Notes: a model not told the origin generated them from the sequence alone. A DNA stretch of 64,000 nt from Lachnospiraceae bacterium (GCA_910575565.1 CAJTFL010000008.1:12179-76178), one strand, 5' to 3'; shown: positions 1-9,426, counted from the first letter of the stretch. Made by a program: numbers and translations.

Positions 1-58
1 ATGCGGCGCACAACCTATACTTCATGCTCCGCCAGGACAGGGAAGGGGGAGATGCCAG
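1..58 (+). promoter_or_regulatory. 5' leader of the first BTAD regulator (promoter lies outside the window)
   Basis: This untranslated leader ends in a GGGGGAG ribosome binding site. It carries GGCGCACAACCTATACTT at 5-22. The same element, with two changes, lies at about the same distance upstream of the third regulator (37035-37050). There it forms the right arm of an inverted repeat around the promoter. The matching left arm for this copy would lie upstream of base 1 and cannot be seen. Confidence 0.5.
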
Positions 59-1393
59 TTGCCGGGAGGAATAAGGGAGGGCTTTTATGCCCGCTTTCTG
101 GGCGGCTTTTTTCTGGAATATGGAGGAAGCCGGATCATGATTACGAAAAACATGAAGCAAAAGGGTATGCAGCTTTTAGCTATCCTCCTGAAAGCAGGGG
201 AGGAAGGAGTCTCTCGAAAGGGTTTGACGGAAATGCTGGAATGGGGAGGGGAGAGCTGGGAGAGGAAGCTGAATAATTTAAGGCGGCAGACCTACGAGCT
301 GCGGGCATTCATTGCAGAAGAAGGATTCCCGGAGGGGAAGTACATCCAGGTATCCGGAGGCAGATATTATTTTAGCCGGGAGTATCAGGTGAGGACGGAT
401 ACTGGGGAAGTAGACCGGCTGTACCAGGAAGCCAGGAAACAGGCGGATCCGGCAGCCAGGGAAGGTATCCTGTGGGAAGTCTGCAGGCTTTACCAGGGGG
501 AATTTTTGCCGTCCTTGGTGGCCGAGGAATGGGCGCTGGTGGAAAACGCCCATTACCGCTCGGTATACTCCCGGTGTGTGAATGAGCTGTGCCGGATTTT
601 AAAAAGCCGTGGGGAGTACACAAGGCTTTTAAAGCTGTGTGGCACGGCCAGCCAGATACACCCCTATGATGAATGGCAGGTCGTGCAGATAGACTGCCTG
701 GTGGCCAGCCGCCGTTACCAGGATGCCCGCCAGATCCGCAGCCAGGCCAATCAGCTTTTCACTAAGGAATTGGGGATCGCCCCCTTTGGCGGCAGGGAGG
801 AAAGTCATGGAGAATCAGCCGGTGCGGACGATGGGGTGATGGCTGAGGTGATGGCCGGGCTGTGGGAGGATAGCGGGCAGAAAGGCGCGTACCGCTGCGA
901 TTATTCCCGCTTCATCGATGTGTACCGGTTTATGGTGCGGATGGTGGAGAGGAGCCAGATAAGGCTCAGCCTGCTTTTGTGTACTCTGGAGTCAGCTGGG
1001 GGAAGGCCGGAGTGGGCAGAAGGCTTAAGGCAACAAGATCTGCCGGGGGCAGGGGGAGACCTGGAAATGGGAAAGAGGCCGGAAATGGGAGAAAGCCCGG
1101 AAGTCGTGAAGGCCGGGGAAGGCAGCAAAGAGCCGACGGGTTCTCAGATTTCGGAAAGGCAGATGGAACAATTCAGTGAGCTTTTAGCTGGACTTATCCG
1201 GGAAAATGATGTGTATACCCGCTTTAGTTCCAGCCAGTACCTCGTGCTTCTAGCCAGCTTTGGGGAAAACCAAGAGGCGCAAGTGGCCAGGAGGCTGCGC
1301 CGGGGGCTGGAAGCCTTTGAGAAGGAAGAAGGACTCCGGGTGAATCTGGAAACCCAGGCCGTGGAAGGACCAAACAGGAAGGAGGCCATGTAG
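59..1393 (+). CDS. BTAD-domain (SARP-like) transcriptional regulator, copy 1
   Basis: A 444-residue cytoplasmic regulator. Residues about 8-105 look like an OmpR-type winged helix containing ITKNMKQK and LNNLRRQTY. Residues about 110-235 match the bacterial transcriptional activator domain (EICRLYQGEFLPSL-like region, then TPR-like helices ending ELGIAPF). A C-terminal domain (about 270-440) resembles a degenerate GGDEF domain, with DVYTRFSSSQYLVLL where active cyclases have RYGGDEF. The start is TTG at 59, chosen because the two paralogues start at the equivalent codon (GTG, ATG) behind the same GGAG-type site. The next gene starts one base after the stop codon and a giant adhesin follows, so this is the likely local activator of that adhesin. 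The role is inferred from context and the BTAD family; no target site is proven. Confidence 0.85.
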   Translation: MPGGIREGFYARFLGGFFLEYGGSRIMITKNMKQKGMQLLAILLKAGEEGVSRKGLTEMLEWGGESWERKLNNLRRQTYELRAFIAEEGFPEGKYIQVSGGRYYFSREYQVRTDTGEVDRLYQEARKQADPAAREGILWEVCRLYQGEFLPSLVAEEWALVENAHYRSVYSRCVNELCRILKSRGEYTRLLKLCGTASQIHPYDEWQVVQIDCLVASRRYQDARQIRSQANQLFTKELGIAPFGGREESHGESAGADDGVMAEVMAGLWEDSGQKGAYRCDYSRFIDVYRFMVRMVERSQIRLSLLLCTLESAGGRPEWAEGLRQQDLPGAGGDLEMGKRPEMGESPEVVKAGEGSKEPTGSQISERQMEQFSELLAGLIRENDVYTRFSSSQYLVLLASFGENQEAQVARRLRRGLEAFEKEEGLRVNLETQAVEGPNRKEAM

Positions 1394-1394
1394 C

Positions 1395-1565
1395 ATGGTG
1401 AAGCGGCAGACATTCCTGGTACATATAATAGAAAACCAGAATGCTACCTGGCAGGGGGAAATTACCTGGCTGGATGAGGAGAAGAAAGAAAGCTTCCGCA
1501 GCCTCCTGGAGCTGATTAAGCTGATGGATGCGGCGGTGGGGGCTTGTGGCGGGGAAGGTGGGTAA
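1395..1565 (+). CDS. 56-aa conserved micro-protein between regulator and adhesin, copy 1
   Basis: A 56-codon ORF starts one base after the regulator's stop codon, with GGAGG inside the end of that gene acting as its ribosome binding site, so translational coupling is likely. The product has QTFLVHIIENQNATWQG, a TWLDEEKKESF block and an amphipathic LLELIKLMD helix, and no signal peptide or membrane segment. Near-identical proteins occur at the same place in the other two cassettes (21336 and 38399). That conservation, together with the coupling, is the evidence that it is a real gene. The function is not known to me. A partner or modulator of the BTAD regulator is a guess from position only. 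Confidence 0.8.
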   Translation: MVKRQTFLVHIIENQNATWQGEITWLDEEKKESFRSLLELIKLMDAAVGACGGEGG

Positions 1566-1634
1566 ATGGTGCGGTGCATATTTGGCCGATAATAAATAGA
1601 ATAGGGACTTAGAAAAGGAAAGGAGAAAGCAAGG

Positions 1635-4600
1635 ATGTTAAGAAAGATTCGCAGAAACTACAAGCGTCTGACAGCATTCTTCCTGTCAGCGGCGATGATC
1701 GTCACCAATATAGGCGGGAACGCAGGGGCAGTGCTTGCGGCGGAAAGGCCGGAAGAACGACAGGAGGAACGGGAGTCTTCCATATTCATGGTGGACGGCC
1801 AGGAAATCCTAGACGCGGTACAGGACACGAAAAGCCAGGAAGCCTTCAGCAAAGAGGAACTGGAGGAACTGGGATTGTCGGCAGGCCGGAAAGGGATAGT
1901 CAAGAAGTATGAGAAGCTCCTGATGCCGGAGGAAGGGAAAGTCTATGAACTGGCATTGGATATTGATACCGAACTGGCGTTGGAAGGGACTGCCCTCCAG
2001 GTATATTATAATGAGAAAACGAAGGAAGTTATTTTCCTGTACTTAAACGAAAGCGGGCAGGCGGTGGACTGCTATGTGAACATAGACGGCTATGAGACAA
2101 AGCTGGTGACGGTGGAGGCGAACGATGCTAATGTTTCGGCGGAAACAGAGGCTTCCGCACCAGAAGAAGGGGACGGAAAAGCTCCTGGTGAGAGTGGTGC
2201 AGACGGATCTAACGGCGGAAGCGGTAATGGCGGCGGCTCTGGAAGTTCCGGTGGTGCAGGCGGCGGATCCAGCGAAGCGAGCGAAACGTCCGATGGCAGC
2301 ACAGGAACTTCCTCTGAGGAATCTGATTCCGAAAGCGAAGACAGCGGGAAACCTACAGAAGAGGGTAGCAAGGAAGAAGCCCCGTCCACAGACCAGGCTG
2401 GGGAAGAAGGGACGGAAGGCAACTCCGATAAAGCCTCTGGTGAAGAATCTAAGGCAGATGAGCCAAAGGAAGAACCTAAGGACGAATCCAAGGCCGAGAG
2501 TGACAGCGGGGATGAAGCTGGGAATAAAGGTGAAGATAAAGGCCAGACGGAAAATGGGACTGACGATGTAAAAGAAGACGGCGAGAAGGCCGACCCGGAC
2601 ACGAAGGAAACGGATGGGGCTAAACCGGAAGGCGGAAGTGCCGATAAGGGAAGCGCCGATAAAGATACGGATAAAGGAAACACGGATAAAAATACGGGCA
2701 AAGATACGGACAAAGAAAACCCCGACAAAGGAAGCACTGGAAAGCCAAATGACACAGCCTCCGGCGATGAAGACAGCAAGAAAGATGCTCCGGCTAAGGA
2801 AGAAAATACAGGCAAGGAAGATAATGGAACCGGCACAAAAGAAGAGGGAAAACCCGAGGAAGGCAGCCCCGAAAAGGACGATGAGGATAAAGCTGGCAAG
2901 GAAGATGCCGGTTCCGCAGACAAAGGGGAGCCCGGAAAGGGAGATTCCGCTGATAAAATCGATGGCGGCGGTTCCAAGGAAGAAGCAGCTGATAGAACAG
3001 ACGGTAAGGATGCAGGGGAAGCATCGGATAAAGCGGATGACAAGCCTGTCAAGGAAGAATCCAACGATAAAGCGGATTCTGACGGTGCTGGTTCCGGTTC
3101 TTCCGGCAATGACGGTGGAAGGTCTGATGGCTGGGAACGCAGACCAAGCTTGATATCCATGTCCAAGCATCAGGCAGTCATAGTTGCCATCCCGGCGGAT
3201 GAGGTTTCTGATGAAGATAAGAAAGAGCCTGAAGAAGAGACAGCTGCGGAAAATGAAGCAGAAAAGGCTGCAGAAGAAAGGGAGAAGGAAACCGCTGCTA
3301 TAGAGGAAACCGAGGAAGAGGAAGAAGAGAAAACTACTGCGGCAGAGGAAACTAAGCGGACAGAAGAAAAAGGAACGTCTACAGTAAAGGAAACGGAAGA
3401 AGAGACGGGAGCGGAACCGAAGGAAGAAACCAGTGCCTCAGAGGAATCCGGGGAAGAAGCCAAAGCGGAAACAGAAGTGCAGCCTAAGGAAACGACGGAC
3501 GCGGGAACGGAAAAAGCGGATGAAGCAGGGGCTGAGAAGGAACCTGAGGCGGAAACGGCTGTAAAAGAGACGGAAGAAACAGCAGGGGAAACCACAGGAA
3601 AAGCCGAAGAAACTTCTGCAGAAGCGACAGAGGCTGAGGATGTTTCTAAAGTTGAGGAGGCAGTCAAAGAAGCGGCAGGCTCAGAAGGCAGCGGACAGGA
3701 TGTGTCCGGCAATTCCGGGAATGGTAGCCAGGAAATCACGGATGACTGGGAGATTCCGGGCAAAGCTTATGATACGGTGACAATCCGGGAAACTATCAAT
3801 GCCAGGGCGTATTGCGTGGCGTTGGAGGATGTGAGAAGGATTGTAGAAGCAAACCAGGGGATTGAATTTATTGAAGATAACCTGATTGGAGCAAGAACTT
3901 ATACTGCTGAGACAGGCGATGCGGAGTTTACTGTAAACGTTCCCGGTGGAACATTTGTTGAAGAAGTAGAACTGCGGGTAACAAAAATTGAAGATGAAGA
4001 ACAGTTAAAAACATTAGCGAATCAGGCAGAAGAAATACTGGAAAAGGGGAAAACTGTATCTGATATTCAAGCATATGATATTTCTTTTATTTCACTAGCA
4101 AATGGAGAAGAAGTTGAACCGGCAGAAGCTGTATCTGTAAATATTCGTGTAAAAGAGCCAGTAGACTCAGCACAGGCGAAGAAAGCAGAGGAAAAAGAAG
4201 TAACAGGCGTTTCTATAGTACATATGCCAGATGAAGGAGAAGCAGAAATTGTTGTTTCAACAGAGAATGCACAGGAAACAAGCTTTGAATTTGAAGCAGA
4301 GAGTTTTTCAACATATGCGCTTGTAAGGACAGCAAATGTTGAAATAGTAAGTAAATGTGTGTATTTAAGCAGTAAGGGAGCAAACCTTTCAGAAAATGAT
4401 CCTGATATTGGGCTTAGTCCAACAAAACCTGTTAAGACATTTGAAGAAGCAAAAAGTCTTTTGGGAGATGGTGAAGGGCAAAAGATTATTTATATTGTAG
4501 GCCAGGTGGATATTTCTGCTAAGGATGAGGTGTGGGAATTTCTGGATTCAGGATATGTTTTAAAGCGTTATTTAATAGATGCTGATGTTGCTAATGGATA

Positions 4601-7600
4601 TAGAGGGACATTGATTCAAATAACACAAGGAGGATCATTAACACTTTCCAATATTATTATAGATGGTGGAGGTGAAGAGGGAAATGAGGATTCTGCTAGT
4701 AAAGGCCCAATTATTAAAGTGGATGAAGGCAGTAAATTAGTAATAAACGAAGGTGCATATTTACAAAATAACCATAATATTGCTTCTGATATTAATAATA
4801 GGTGGCAAAATTACAAACCTGAGAACGAGGGAGGCATTGGGGGTGCTATTTACAATCAAGGTGTTGTCGAGATAAAAGATGGCATAATTCAAAATAATAG
4901 TGCTATGACAGGTGGTGGTATTTATACAGAAGGAAAAATTGAAATAAAAGGAAATGGTCAGATTTTATCAAATAAAGCAAGGAAAAAAATTGGTGATGGA
5001 TATTACTTAAGAGAGCCCGGTGGTTGTGGTGGCGGAATTTACATTGCTCCATATGCTTCGCTAATGATGGACGATGAAACTATTATTTCTGGTAATAGTG
5101 CGCATTCTAAGGGTGGCGGAATTTGTATTGGTATTGATGGTATGCAAAATATACCTGATGATAGCATTTTATTATATTCTGGTACAATTGAAAGTAATAT
5201 GGCACCGACAGGTGGTGGGATTTATATTAAAACTGGTCAAAAGCTAACGTTATCTAATGTGGCCATTAATGGTAATAGTGCGCAGTATGAGGGATATTCT
5301 GCACAGGCAGGAGGTGGTATATGGTATTGTGCATATGGCAATGGTTATATTTATGCTTCTTCAGGAGGGTATATTTCTGAAAATACAGCATTTAAGCAAA
5401 GCGATGATATTGATATGGCAGATGAATTTACTTGGTGGTGTCCTAATTTTGGGTTAATTGCAGAAGATTTTCATATAGCAACAAGATTAGCTGGCGGACA
5501 AAAAGTAGACTGGTATAAAGATGTCAACAACAACAGATACCGTGAACAGGATAAACATGAATTGGTATCAGGTTCTCCTGGTTGGTTAACAAAACTTGAC
5601 GAGGCAAGTTTGCATAGTGAAACGGAAAGTGCAGTCAACATTGATGACTATAGCTTAAAAATTATAAATAATGTAGGAAATCAAGGTGGCGGAATTGCCT
5701 GCAATGGTTCCCTGATCATTGGAGAAGACAAAGATATCGCAATTACGGTAACAAAAAAGTGGCTGGATTTAAACGGAACAGAAATGACAGATTCTCTTCC
5801 AGAATCAATTAAAGTAAGTTTATATCGGTTGGAAGTAGGCGGTGAACCACAATTATTGGATTCCGGTATAGAATTAAATGCTGATAATAAATGGTCGCAC
5901 ACATTCTTTGATCTTCCATGTGGATATCAATACCGGGTAGTAGAAGAGAATGCAGGATCTGGTTATGATGTTAGCTATTACGTAAAAGAAGAAGGTGAAA
6001 CGAATAACGAAGAAAAAGTAGACGATGATTACGCTGTTGGAGATGGAACGAAAAAGAATTGGCAGATAACGATTAAAAACCAAAAGATCTTGAAAAAAGG
6101 TGATTTAGTTATCAGCAAGAAAATTTTTGATTCTGAGAACAACTTAAGCGAAAGAAATAAGAACACAGTATTTACATTTGTTATTGAGTTTAAAAATGAA
6201 AATCAGGAAATATTAGCTGACGGGACAAAATTTAATTATGTGGGTGGTGTGATAGAAAGTGCAGAGGACGTTACACCGCCAGATGATGGGATTTTGGAAG
6301 TGGTTCAGGGAAAAGCCGAAGTGAAATTAAAACATGGGCAGAAGGTAACGATTAAGGATATTTTGGAAGGAACGCAATATACAATTACAGAGAAAAAGGT
6401 TGACGGAGATGGTTATTCAGTAAGCGTAAATGGCGCGATTGCAGATAGTATTAGCGGAAGTATTACCGGTGTGGAAAATGAGACGGCAGAAGCTGCTTTT
6501 ACTAATGTAGTAAAAACCGGCGATTTGGTTATCAGCAAGCAAGTACTCGGTAAATATCTGAATGACTTAGACACCAGCACCGAGTTTACTTTCAAAATAG
6601 AATTAAAGGATCGGGACGAAACAGCACTTACTGGACGATATCCATGTAAGAAATCTGATTACGAAGGCTACATTACTGAAGACTATATTACCAACGGCAG
6701 CGAAATAACCTTGCAGCATGGTGAACGGATTGCTATCCAAGGTCTTCCGGAAGGAGCAAAGTTCACCGTATGGGAATTGAAAGAAGGTGCGGATGGTTAT
6801 ACCGCAAGTATTCAGGAAAATAGCAATATCCAAGAAGCTGGAACCCAGGAAGGTATGCTGGTTGGCGGAATGGGTACGATTGTTGAAAATGAAGGCGGTG
6901 CAATCCATTTTATTAACACGGTAGATACTGGAAGCTTGTCCATCCAGAAGACCGTAACCGGTTTGGAAAACAGGAATGACGATGAGTTTACTTTTGAAGT
7001 GAAGCTGACCGGAAAGGATGATCAGCCGTTAACCGGTTCCTATTCCTATACCAAGGGTGCAGTGGCAGATGAAGCGGCTGAACCGGAGGTAAGGGAGCTG
7101 ACCTTGGAAGAAGGCAAGGGAACCATTACGTTAAAGGACGGCCAGATCGTTACCATCCCAGATTTGCCTGTAGGCACGAAGTATGCAGTGGAAGAGATGT
7201 CACATGACGGCTATACCGCAAATTCCCCTGTTAATGCGAGCGGCATTATCCAGAAAAAAGACATCATTGTCATGGTGAGTTATGTGAATGATGCGGATAC
7301 CGGAAGCTTGTCCATCCAAAAGACTGTAACCGGCAAAGCTGGGGACAAGGATAAAGGCTTTAATTTTACCGTAACCTTAACCGACAAAGACGGAAATCCA
7401 TTAGCCGGAACGTACCCATACGTTGGAAGTGCTACCGAAACAGGTGTAGATGTTCCACAGCCCGGAAGCCTGACGCTGGATGCCAATGGCGAGGCCAAGA
7501 TTCCTCCGTTGAAACATGGCCAAAAGATCACGCTTTCTGGTTTGCCTGCCGGAACATTATATAAGGTAACGGAAGCTGAAGCTAATCAGGATGGGTATTT

Positions 7601-8198
7601 CACAAAGGAAACCGGCGCAGAAGGAACCATTGAGAAGGATGGGGAGAAAACGGCAGCATTTGTAAATGATAAGCCGGATGTTCCTGAGGAAACTACTCCC
7701 GAAGAGACGACTCCTGAGGAAACCCCGGCAGAACCGACTACTCCCGAAGAAACCACTCCTTCTGAGGAACCGACAACAGAACCGACCACCCCCGAGGAAA
7801 CCTCACCTTCCGAGGAACCGACGACGGAGCCGACTACCCCGGAAGAAACTACTCCTTCGGAATCCCCAGAGAACCCGACCACTCCATCCAGGCCCAGCGG
7901 CGGCGGTGGCGGCGGAAGGGATCGGGACAGGAATCCCAGCGTGACCCCGGAAACCACGCCGATTCCACCGGAGGAAGTGCCCTTGGCAAACATTGACCCG
8001 GAAGATGTGCCCATGGCAATGATGCCCAGCGAAAGCCCGGCAGAGGCGATGGTAATCGATGACGAAAGTGTACCGCTGTTCGGCTTGCCAAAAACCGGAG
8101 ACAGGGGCGTTCCTGCGGGAGCCCTTATTGGGATGATGCTCCTATCCTTGATGGCAGCCTGCGGAATCCAAATGAAGAAGCACAAGGACGAGGAATAG
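1635..8198 (+). CDS. Giant LPxTG-anchored adhesin with beta-helix and Cna-B-like stalk, copy 1 (2187 aa)
   Basis: A secreted, sortase-anchored surface protein. Residues 1-36 form a signal peptide (RRNYKR, hydrophobic core, VLAA cleavage). Residues 48-170 are a conserved N-terminal domain (SIFMVDGQEIL). Residues 170-700 are a low-complexity acidic G/S/E/D/K stalk. A domain at about 756-895 (YTAETGDAEFTVNVPGG) is shared by all three paralogues. Residues 900-1355 are beta-helix repeats with GGGIY motifs. A Cna-B-like domain starts near 1368, and four further Cna-B/DUF7601-like repeats begin near 1489, 1629, 1766 and 1889 (GSLSIQKTVTG). A TPEE-rich linker follows, then LPKTGD at 2151, a hydrophobic helix and KKHKDEE. 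It lacks the roughly 95-residue insertion found after the DDWEIPG block in copies 2 and 3. The middle of the gene (about 3860-6900) is clearly more AT-rich than its ends. No sortase gene lies in the window. Confidence 0.9.
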   Translation: MLRKIRRNYKRLTAFFLSAAMIVTNIGGNAGAVLAAERPEERQEERESSIFMVDGQEILDAVQDTKSQEAFSKEELEELGLSAGRKGIVKKYEKLLMPEEGKVYELALDIDTELALEGTALQVYYNEKTKEVIFLYLNESGQAVDCYVNIDGYETKLVTVEANDANVSAETEASAPEEGDGKAPGESGADGSNGGSGNGGGSGSSGGAGGGSSEASETSDGSTGTSSEESDSESEDSGKPTEEGSKEEAPSTDQAGEEGTEGNSDKASGEESKADEPKEEPKDESKAESDSGDEAGNKGEDKGQTENGTDDVKEDGEKADPDTKETDGAKPEGGSADKGSADKDTDKGNTDKNTGKDTDKENPDKGSTGKPNDTASGDEDSKKDAPAKEENTGKEDNGTGTKEEGKPEEGSPEKDDEDKAGKEDAGSADKGEPGKGDSADKIDGGGSKEEAADRTDGKDAGEASDKADDKPVKEESNDKADSDGAGSGSSGNDGGRSDGWERRPSLISMSKHQAVIVAIPADEVSDEDKKEPEEETAAENEAEKAAEEREKETAAIEETEEEEEEKTTAAEETKRTEEKGTSTVKETEEETGAEPKEETSASEESGEEAKAETEVQPKETTDAGTEKADEAGAEKEPEAETAVKETEETAGETTGKAEETSAEATEAEDVSKVEEAVKEAAGSEGSGQDVSGNSGNGSQEITDDWEIPGKAYDTVTIRETINARAYCVALEDVRRIVEANQGIEFIEDNLIGARTYTAETGDAEFTVNVPGGTFVEEVELRVTKIEDEEQLKTLANQAEEILEKGKTVSDIQAYDISFISLANGEEVEPAEAVSVNIRVKEPVDSAQAKKAEEKEVTGVSIVHMPDEGEAEIVVSTENAQETSFEFEAESFSTYALVRTANVEIVSKCVYLSSKGANLSENDPDIGLSPTKPVKTFEEAKSLLGDGEGQKIIYIVGQVDISAKDEVWEFLDSGYVLKRYLIDADVANGYRGTLIQITQGGSLTLSNIIIDGGGEEGNEDSASKGPIIKVDEGSKLVINEGAYLQNNHNIASDINNRWQNYKPENEGGIGGAIYNQGVVEIKDGIIQNNSAMTGGGIYTEGKIEIKGNGQILSNKARKKIGDGYYLREPGGCGGGIYIAPYASLMMDDETIISGNSAHSKGGGICIGIDGMQNIPDDSILLYSGTIESNMAPTGGGIYIKTGQKLTLSNVAINGNSAQYEGYSAQAGGGIWYCAYGNGYIYASSGGYISENTAFKQSDDIDMADEFTWWCPNFGLIAEDFHIATRLAGGQKVDWYKDVNNNRYREQDKHELVSGSPGWLTKLDEASLHSETESAVNIDDYSLKIINNVGNQGGGIACNGSLIIGEDKDIAITVTKKWLDLNGTEMTDSLPESIKVSLYRLEVGGEPQLLDSGIELNADNKWSHTFFDLPCGYQYRVVEENAGSGYDVSYYVKEEGETNNEEKVDDDYAVGDGTKKNWQITIKNQKILKKGDLVISKKIFDSENNLSERNKNTVFTFVIEFKNENQEILADGTKFNYVGGVIESAEDVTPPDDGILEVVQGKAEVKLKHGQKVTIKDILEGTQYTITEKKVDGDGYSVSVNGAIADSISGSITGVENETAEAAFTNVVKTGDLVISKQVLGKYLNDLDTSTEFTFKIELKDRDETALTGRYPCKKSDYEGYITEDYITNGSEITLQHGERIAIQGLPEGAKFTVWELKEGADGYTASIQENSNIQEAGTQEGMLVGGMGTIVENEGGAIHFINTVDTGSLSIQKTVTGLENRNDDEFTFEVKLTGKDDQPLTGSYSYTKGAVADEAAEPEVRELTLEEGKGTITLKDGQIVTIPDLPVGTKYAVEEMSHDGYTANSPVNASGIIQKKDIIVMVSYVNDADTGSLSIQKTVTGKAGDKDKGFNFTVTLTDKDGNPLAGTYPYVGSATETGVDVPQPGSLTLDANGEAKIPPLKHGQKITLSGLPAGTLYKVTEAEANQDGYFTKETGAEGTIEKDGEKTAAFVNDKPDVPEETTPEETTPEETPAEPTTPEETTPSEEPTTEPTTPEETSPSEEPTTEPTTPEETTPSESPENPTTPSRPSGGGGGGRDRDRNPSVTPETTPIPPEEVPLANIDPEDVPMAMMPSESPAEAMVIDDESVPLFGLPKTGDRGVPAGALIGMMLLSLMAACGIQMKKHKDEE

Positions 8199-8256
8199 GA
8201 GAAACAGAAGAAAAGGAAGATGACGGTTATTAGCTGTTAATCATGAAAAAGAACAT

Positions 8257-8301
8257 AGCCCCGTGATAAGATCCGAACGATTTTATCGCGGGGCTTTCTT
8301 T
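8257..8301 (+). terminator. Rho-independent terminator after adhesin 1
   Basis: A stem pairs AGCCCCGTGATAA with TTATCGCGGGGCT (one G-T pair) around a short loop and is followed by TTTCTTT. It lies about 60 bases after the adhesin stop codon. Confidence 0.85.
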
Positions 8302-8468
8302 ATCTCATATACGTTGCTTCTTGTTTTTGGGAGTATTTCGTAACACTAAGGTATTAAAATTTAAACTAAGCTGGTATAACATATTTCCTGAATGGAAAAA
8401 TATATCTTTATCTTGAACTTATTCCATGATATAATCATCCAAACAGACTATCGGAACGAGGGAAATGT

Positions 8469-8606
8469 ATGGACGATTTAGCATTAAGCTATCAAAGTGA
8501 TTTTAATACCATCCTGCAAATGATAGCAGATGCCCGCCGGAAAGCAGCCTATCAGGTGAATGCTACAATGATTGACCTTTATTGGGGAATTGGAGAATTT
8601 GAATAG
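8469..8606 (+). pseudogene. N-terminal remnant of a YhcG/DUF1016-like PDDEXK protein
   Basis: A 45-codon ORF encodes a segment with ILQMIADARRKAAYQVN and MIDLYWGIGEF. This matches the usual start of YhcG-family (DUF1016) proteins, which are normally 330 or more residues. A TAG ends it just after the WGIGE motif and nothing of the nuclease domain follows. An extended -10 (TGATATAAT) lies just upstream. Only the N-terminal part survives, so it is read as a deletion remnant. Assignment is from motif memory, without an alignment. Confidence 0.6.
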
Positions 8607-8779
8607 TGGATGAGGATAAAAACTCTCAATGACGTTGAGAGTTTTTCAAAATCATTCATGGCATTAAGCAGGATGTCAATCTGTTTGCGACAACTGCTTT
8701 CTCCCTGACCGCTATCTATGTGAATAAACTGGTCTACCGGGATGTCGAACATAGTAACAAGTTTGATGAAATCTTCCAT
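8579..8779 (-). pseudogene. C-terminal remnant of an XRE-family regulator
   Basis: The minus-strand reading frame begins with FIKLVTMFDIPVDQFIH and CRKQIDILLNAM. This resembles the end of XRE repressors, after the helix-turn-helix. The DNA-binding part is missing. The frame then runs into a palindromic terminator (8618-8646), so its last 25 or so codons are not family sequence. It overlaps the YhcG-like remnant, so a deletion joined the two fragments tail to tail. Confidence 0.45.
8618..8646. terminator. Bidirectional terminator-like hairpin
   Basis: A perfect 12-bp stem AAAAACTCTCAA / TTGAGAGTTTTT surrounds the 5-base loop TGACG. The A-run and T-run on either side make it look like a terminator in both directions. 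It lies where the two gene remnants meet. Confidence 0.75.
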
Positions 8780-8878
8780 TCACTATCACCCTATGTCATT
8801 CTACATTTCCGGTAATAGTATGTGAATGCAATTAAATTTCATGCAGTATTCTATTTTGTTTCATGTGTGTTTTTATGC

Positions 8879-8899
8879 TTCGGGTCAAGTTGACCCGAA
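8879..8899. repeat. 21-bp perfect palindrome
   Basis: TTCGGGTCAA-G-TTGACCCGAA is a perfect inverted repeat with a single central base, 34 bases beyond the end of the merR-type gene. There is no T-run on either side, so it is not a convincing terminator. It could be a protein binding site or an element end. The surrounding 8780-8932 holds no gene I can support. Confidence 0.6.
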
Positions 8900-8932
8900 A
8901 CATAGGCAGCTGATAGTTCATATACAAAATAC

Positions 8933-9355
8933 TTATTCTCTAACTTTTTCATATAAATGAGAAGCTAATACCATTGTTCGTTCCTTTTTGTCATTCCAAT
9001 CCATGGGATTTTCGGAAAGTATTGGCAAGGTATTGATGATTTGAATTAAATCTTGATATTCTTGAATCTTTTCCTCCAAATACATGATTTTATCTTTAAA
9101 AAACTTTTTTGCTTCATGTACTAAATCATCAGTTGGATTCGTCACAGTATATCGATCCATAACTTCTTTTACTTCCTGAATGGAAAAACCAAATTCCCAC
9201 ATAATTGAAATTAGAATCAAGTCATTACAGTCTTCTTCGGAATAGTATCTATAATTGTTTTCTCCCCGTTCTGGAGTAACCAGCTCTACCCTTTCATAGT
9301 AATGAAGTGTTGATATTGGCAAAGACAATTTTTTACTGACTTCTTTAATTTTCAT
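8933..9355 (-). CDS. MerR-family transcriptional regulator
   Basis: A 140-residue regulator. The N-terminal winged helix reads MKIKEVSKKLSLPISTLHYYERVELV and then an RYYSEED wing, followed by the family's long dimerisation helix around residues 75-112 (FFKDKIMYLEEKIQEYQDL). No cysteine cluster is present, so it is not a metal-sensing MerR. The C-terminus is too short to be a drug-binding domain. The start at 9355 is preferred over the in-frame ATG seven codons upstream, because that ATG lies within the AAAGGAGG ribosome binding site. It is divergent from the flavodoxin-pssA-psd operon. Both promoters in the gap have 19-bp spacers holding a CTAAACnnnGTTTAG-like dyad, so it very probably controls both itself and the operon. 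Confidence 0.85.
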   Translation of the reverse strand: MKIKEVSKKLSLPISTLHYYERVELVTPERGENNYRYYSEEDCNDLILISIMWEFGFSIQEVKEVMDRYTVTNPTDDLVHEAKKFFKDKIMYLEEKIQEYQDLIQIINTLPILSENPMDWNDKKERTMVLASHLYEKVRE

Positions 9356-9386
9356 TTCTGACTGCCTCCTTTTCATTTGTATATAT

Positions 9387-9417
9387 AGTATAACACTAAA
9401 CCTGGGTTTAATGTCAA
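9387..9417 (-). promoter_or_regulatory. MerR-type promoter for the regulator gene, 19-bp spacer
   Basis: On the minus strand TTGACA (9412-9417) and TATACT (9387-9392) are separated by exactly 19 bp. The spacer holds a dyad (TTAAACCCAGGTTTAG). A long spacer with a central dyad is the classical architecture of MerR-regulated promoters. The dyad matches the one in the opposite promoter, which suggests autoregulation. Confidence 0.8.
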
Positions 9418-9426
9418 TGTTTCCAC

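Noticed and set aside
1..276. Open frame of 91 codons at the window start
   Set aside because: It is out of frame with the BTAD regulator, which is supported by two paralogues, and shows no family features.
2043..3763. Long minus-strand open frames opposite the stalk of adhesin 1 (and similar ones at 22088-23968, 39197-40912 and in the TPEE linkers)
   Set aside because: They are mirror frames of low-complexity GAA/AAG-rich coding DNA, give S/F/P-rich proteins without domains, and lie fully inside a well-supported gene.
8879..8899. Terminator of the merR-type gene
   Set aside because: The 21-bp palindrome is perfect but has no T-run on either strand and a one-base centre, so it was listed as a palindrome only.
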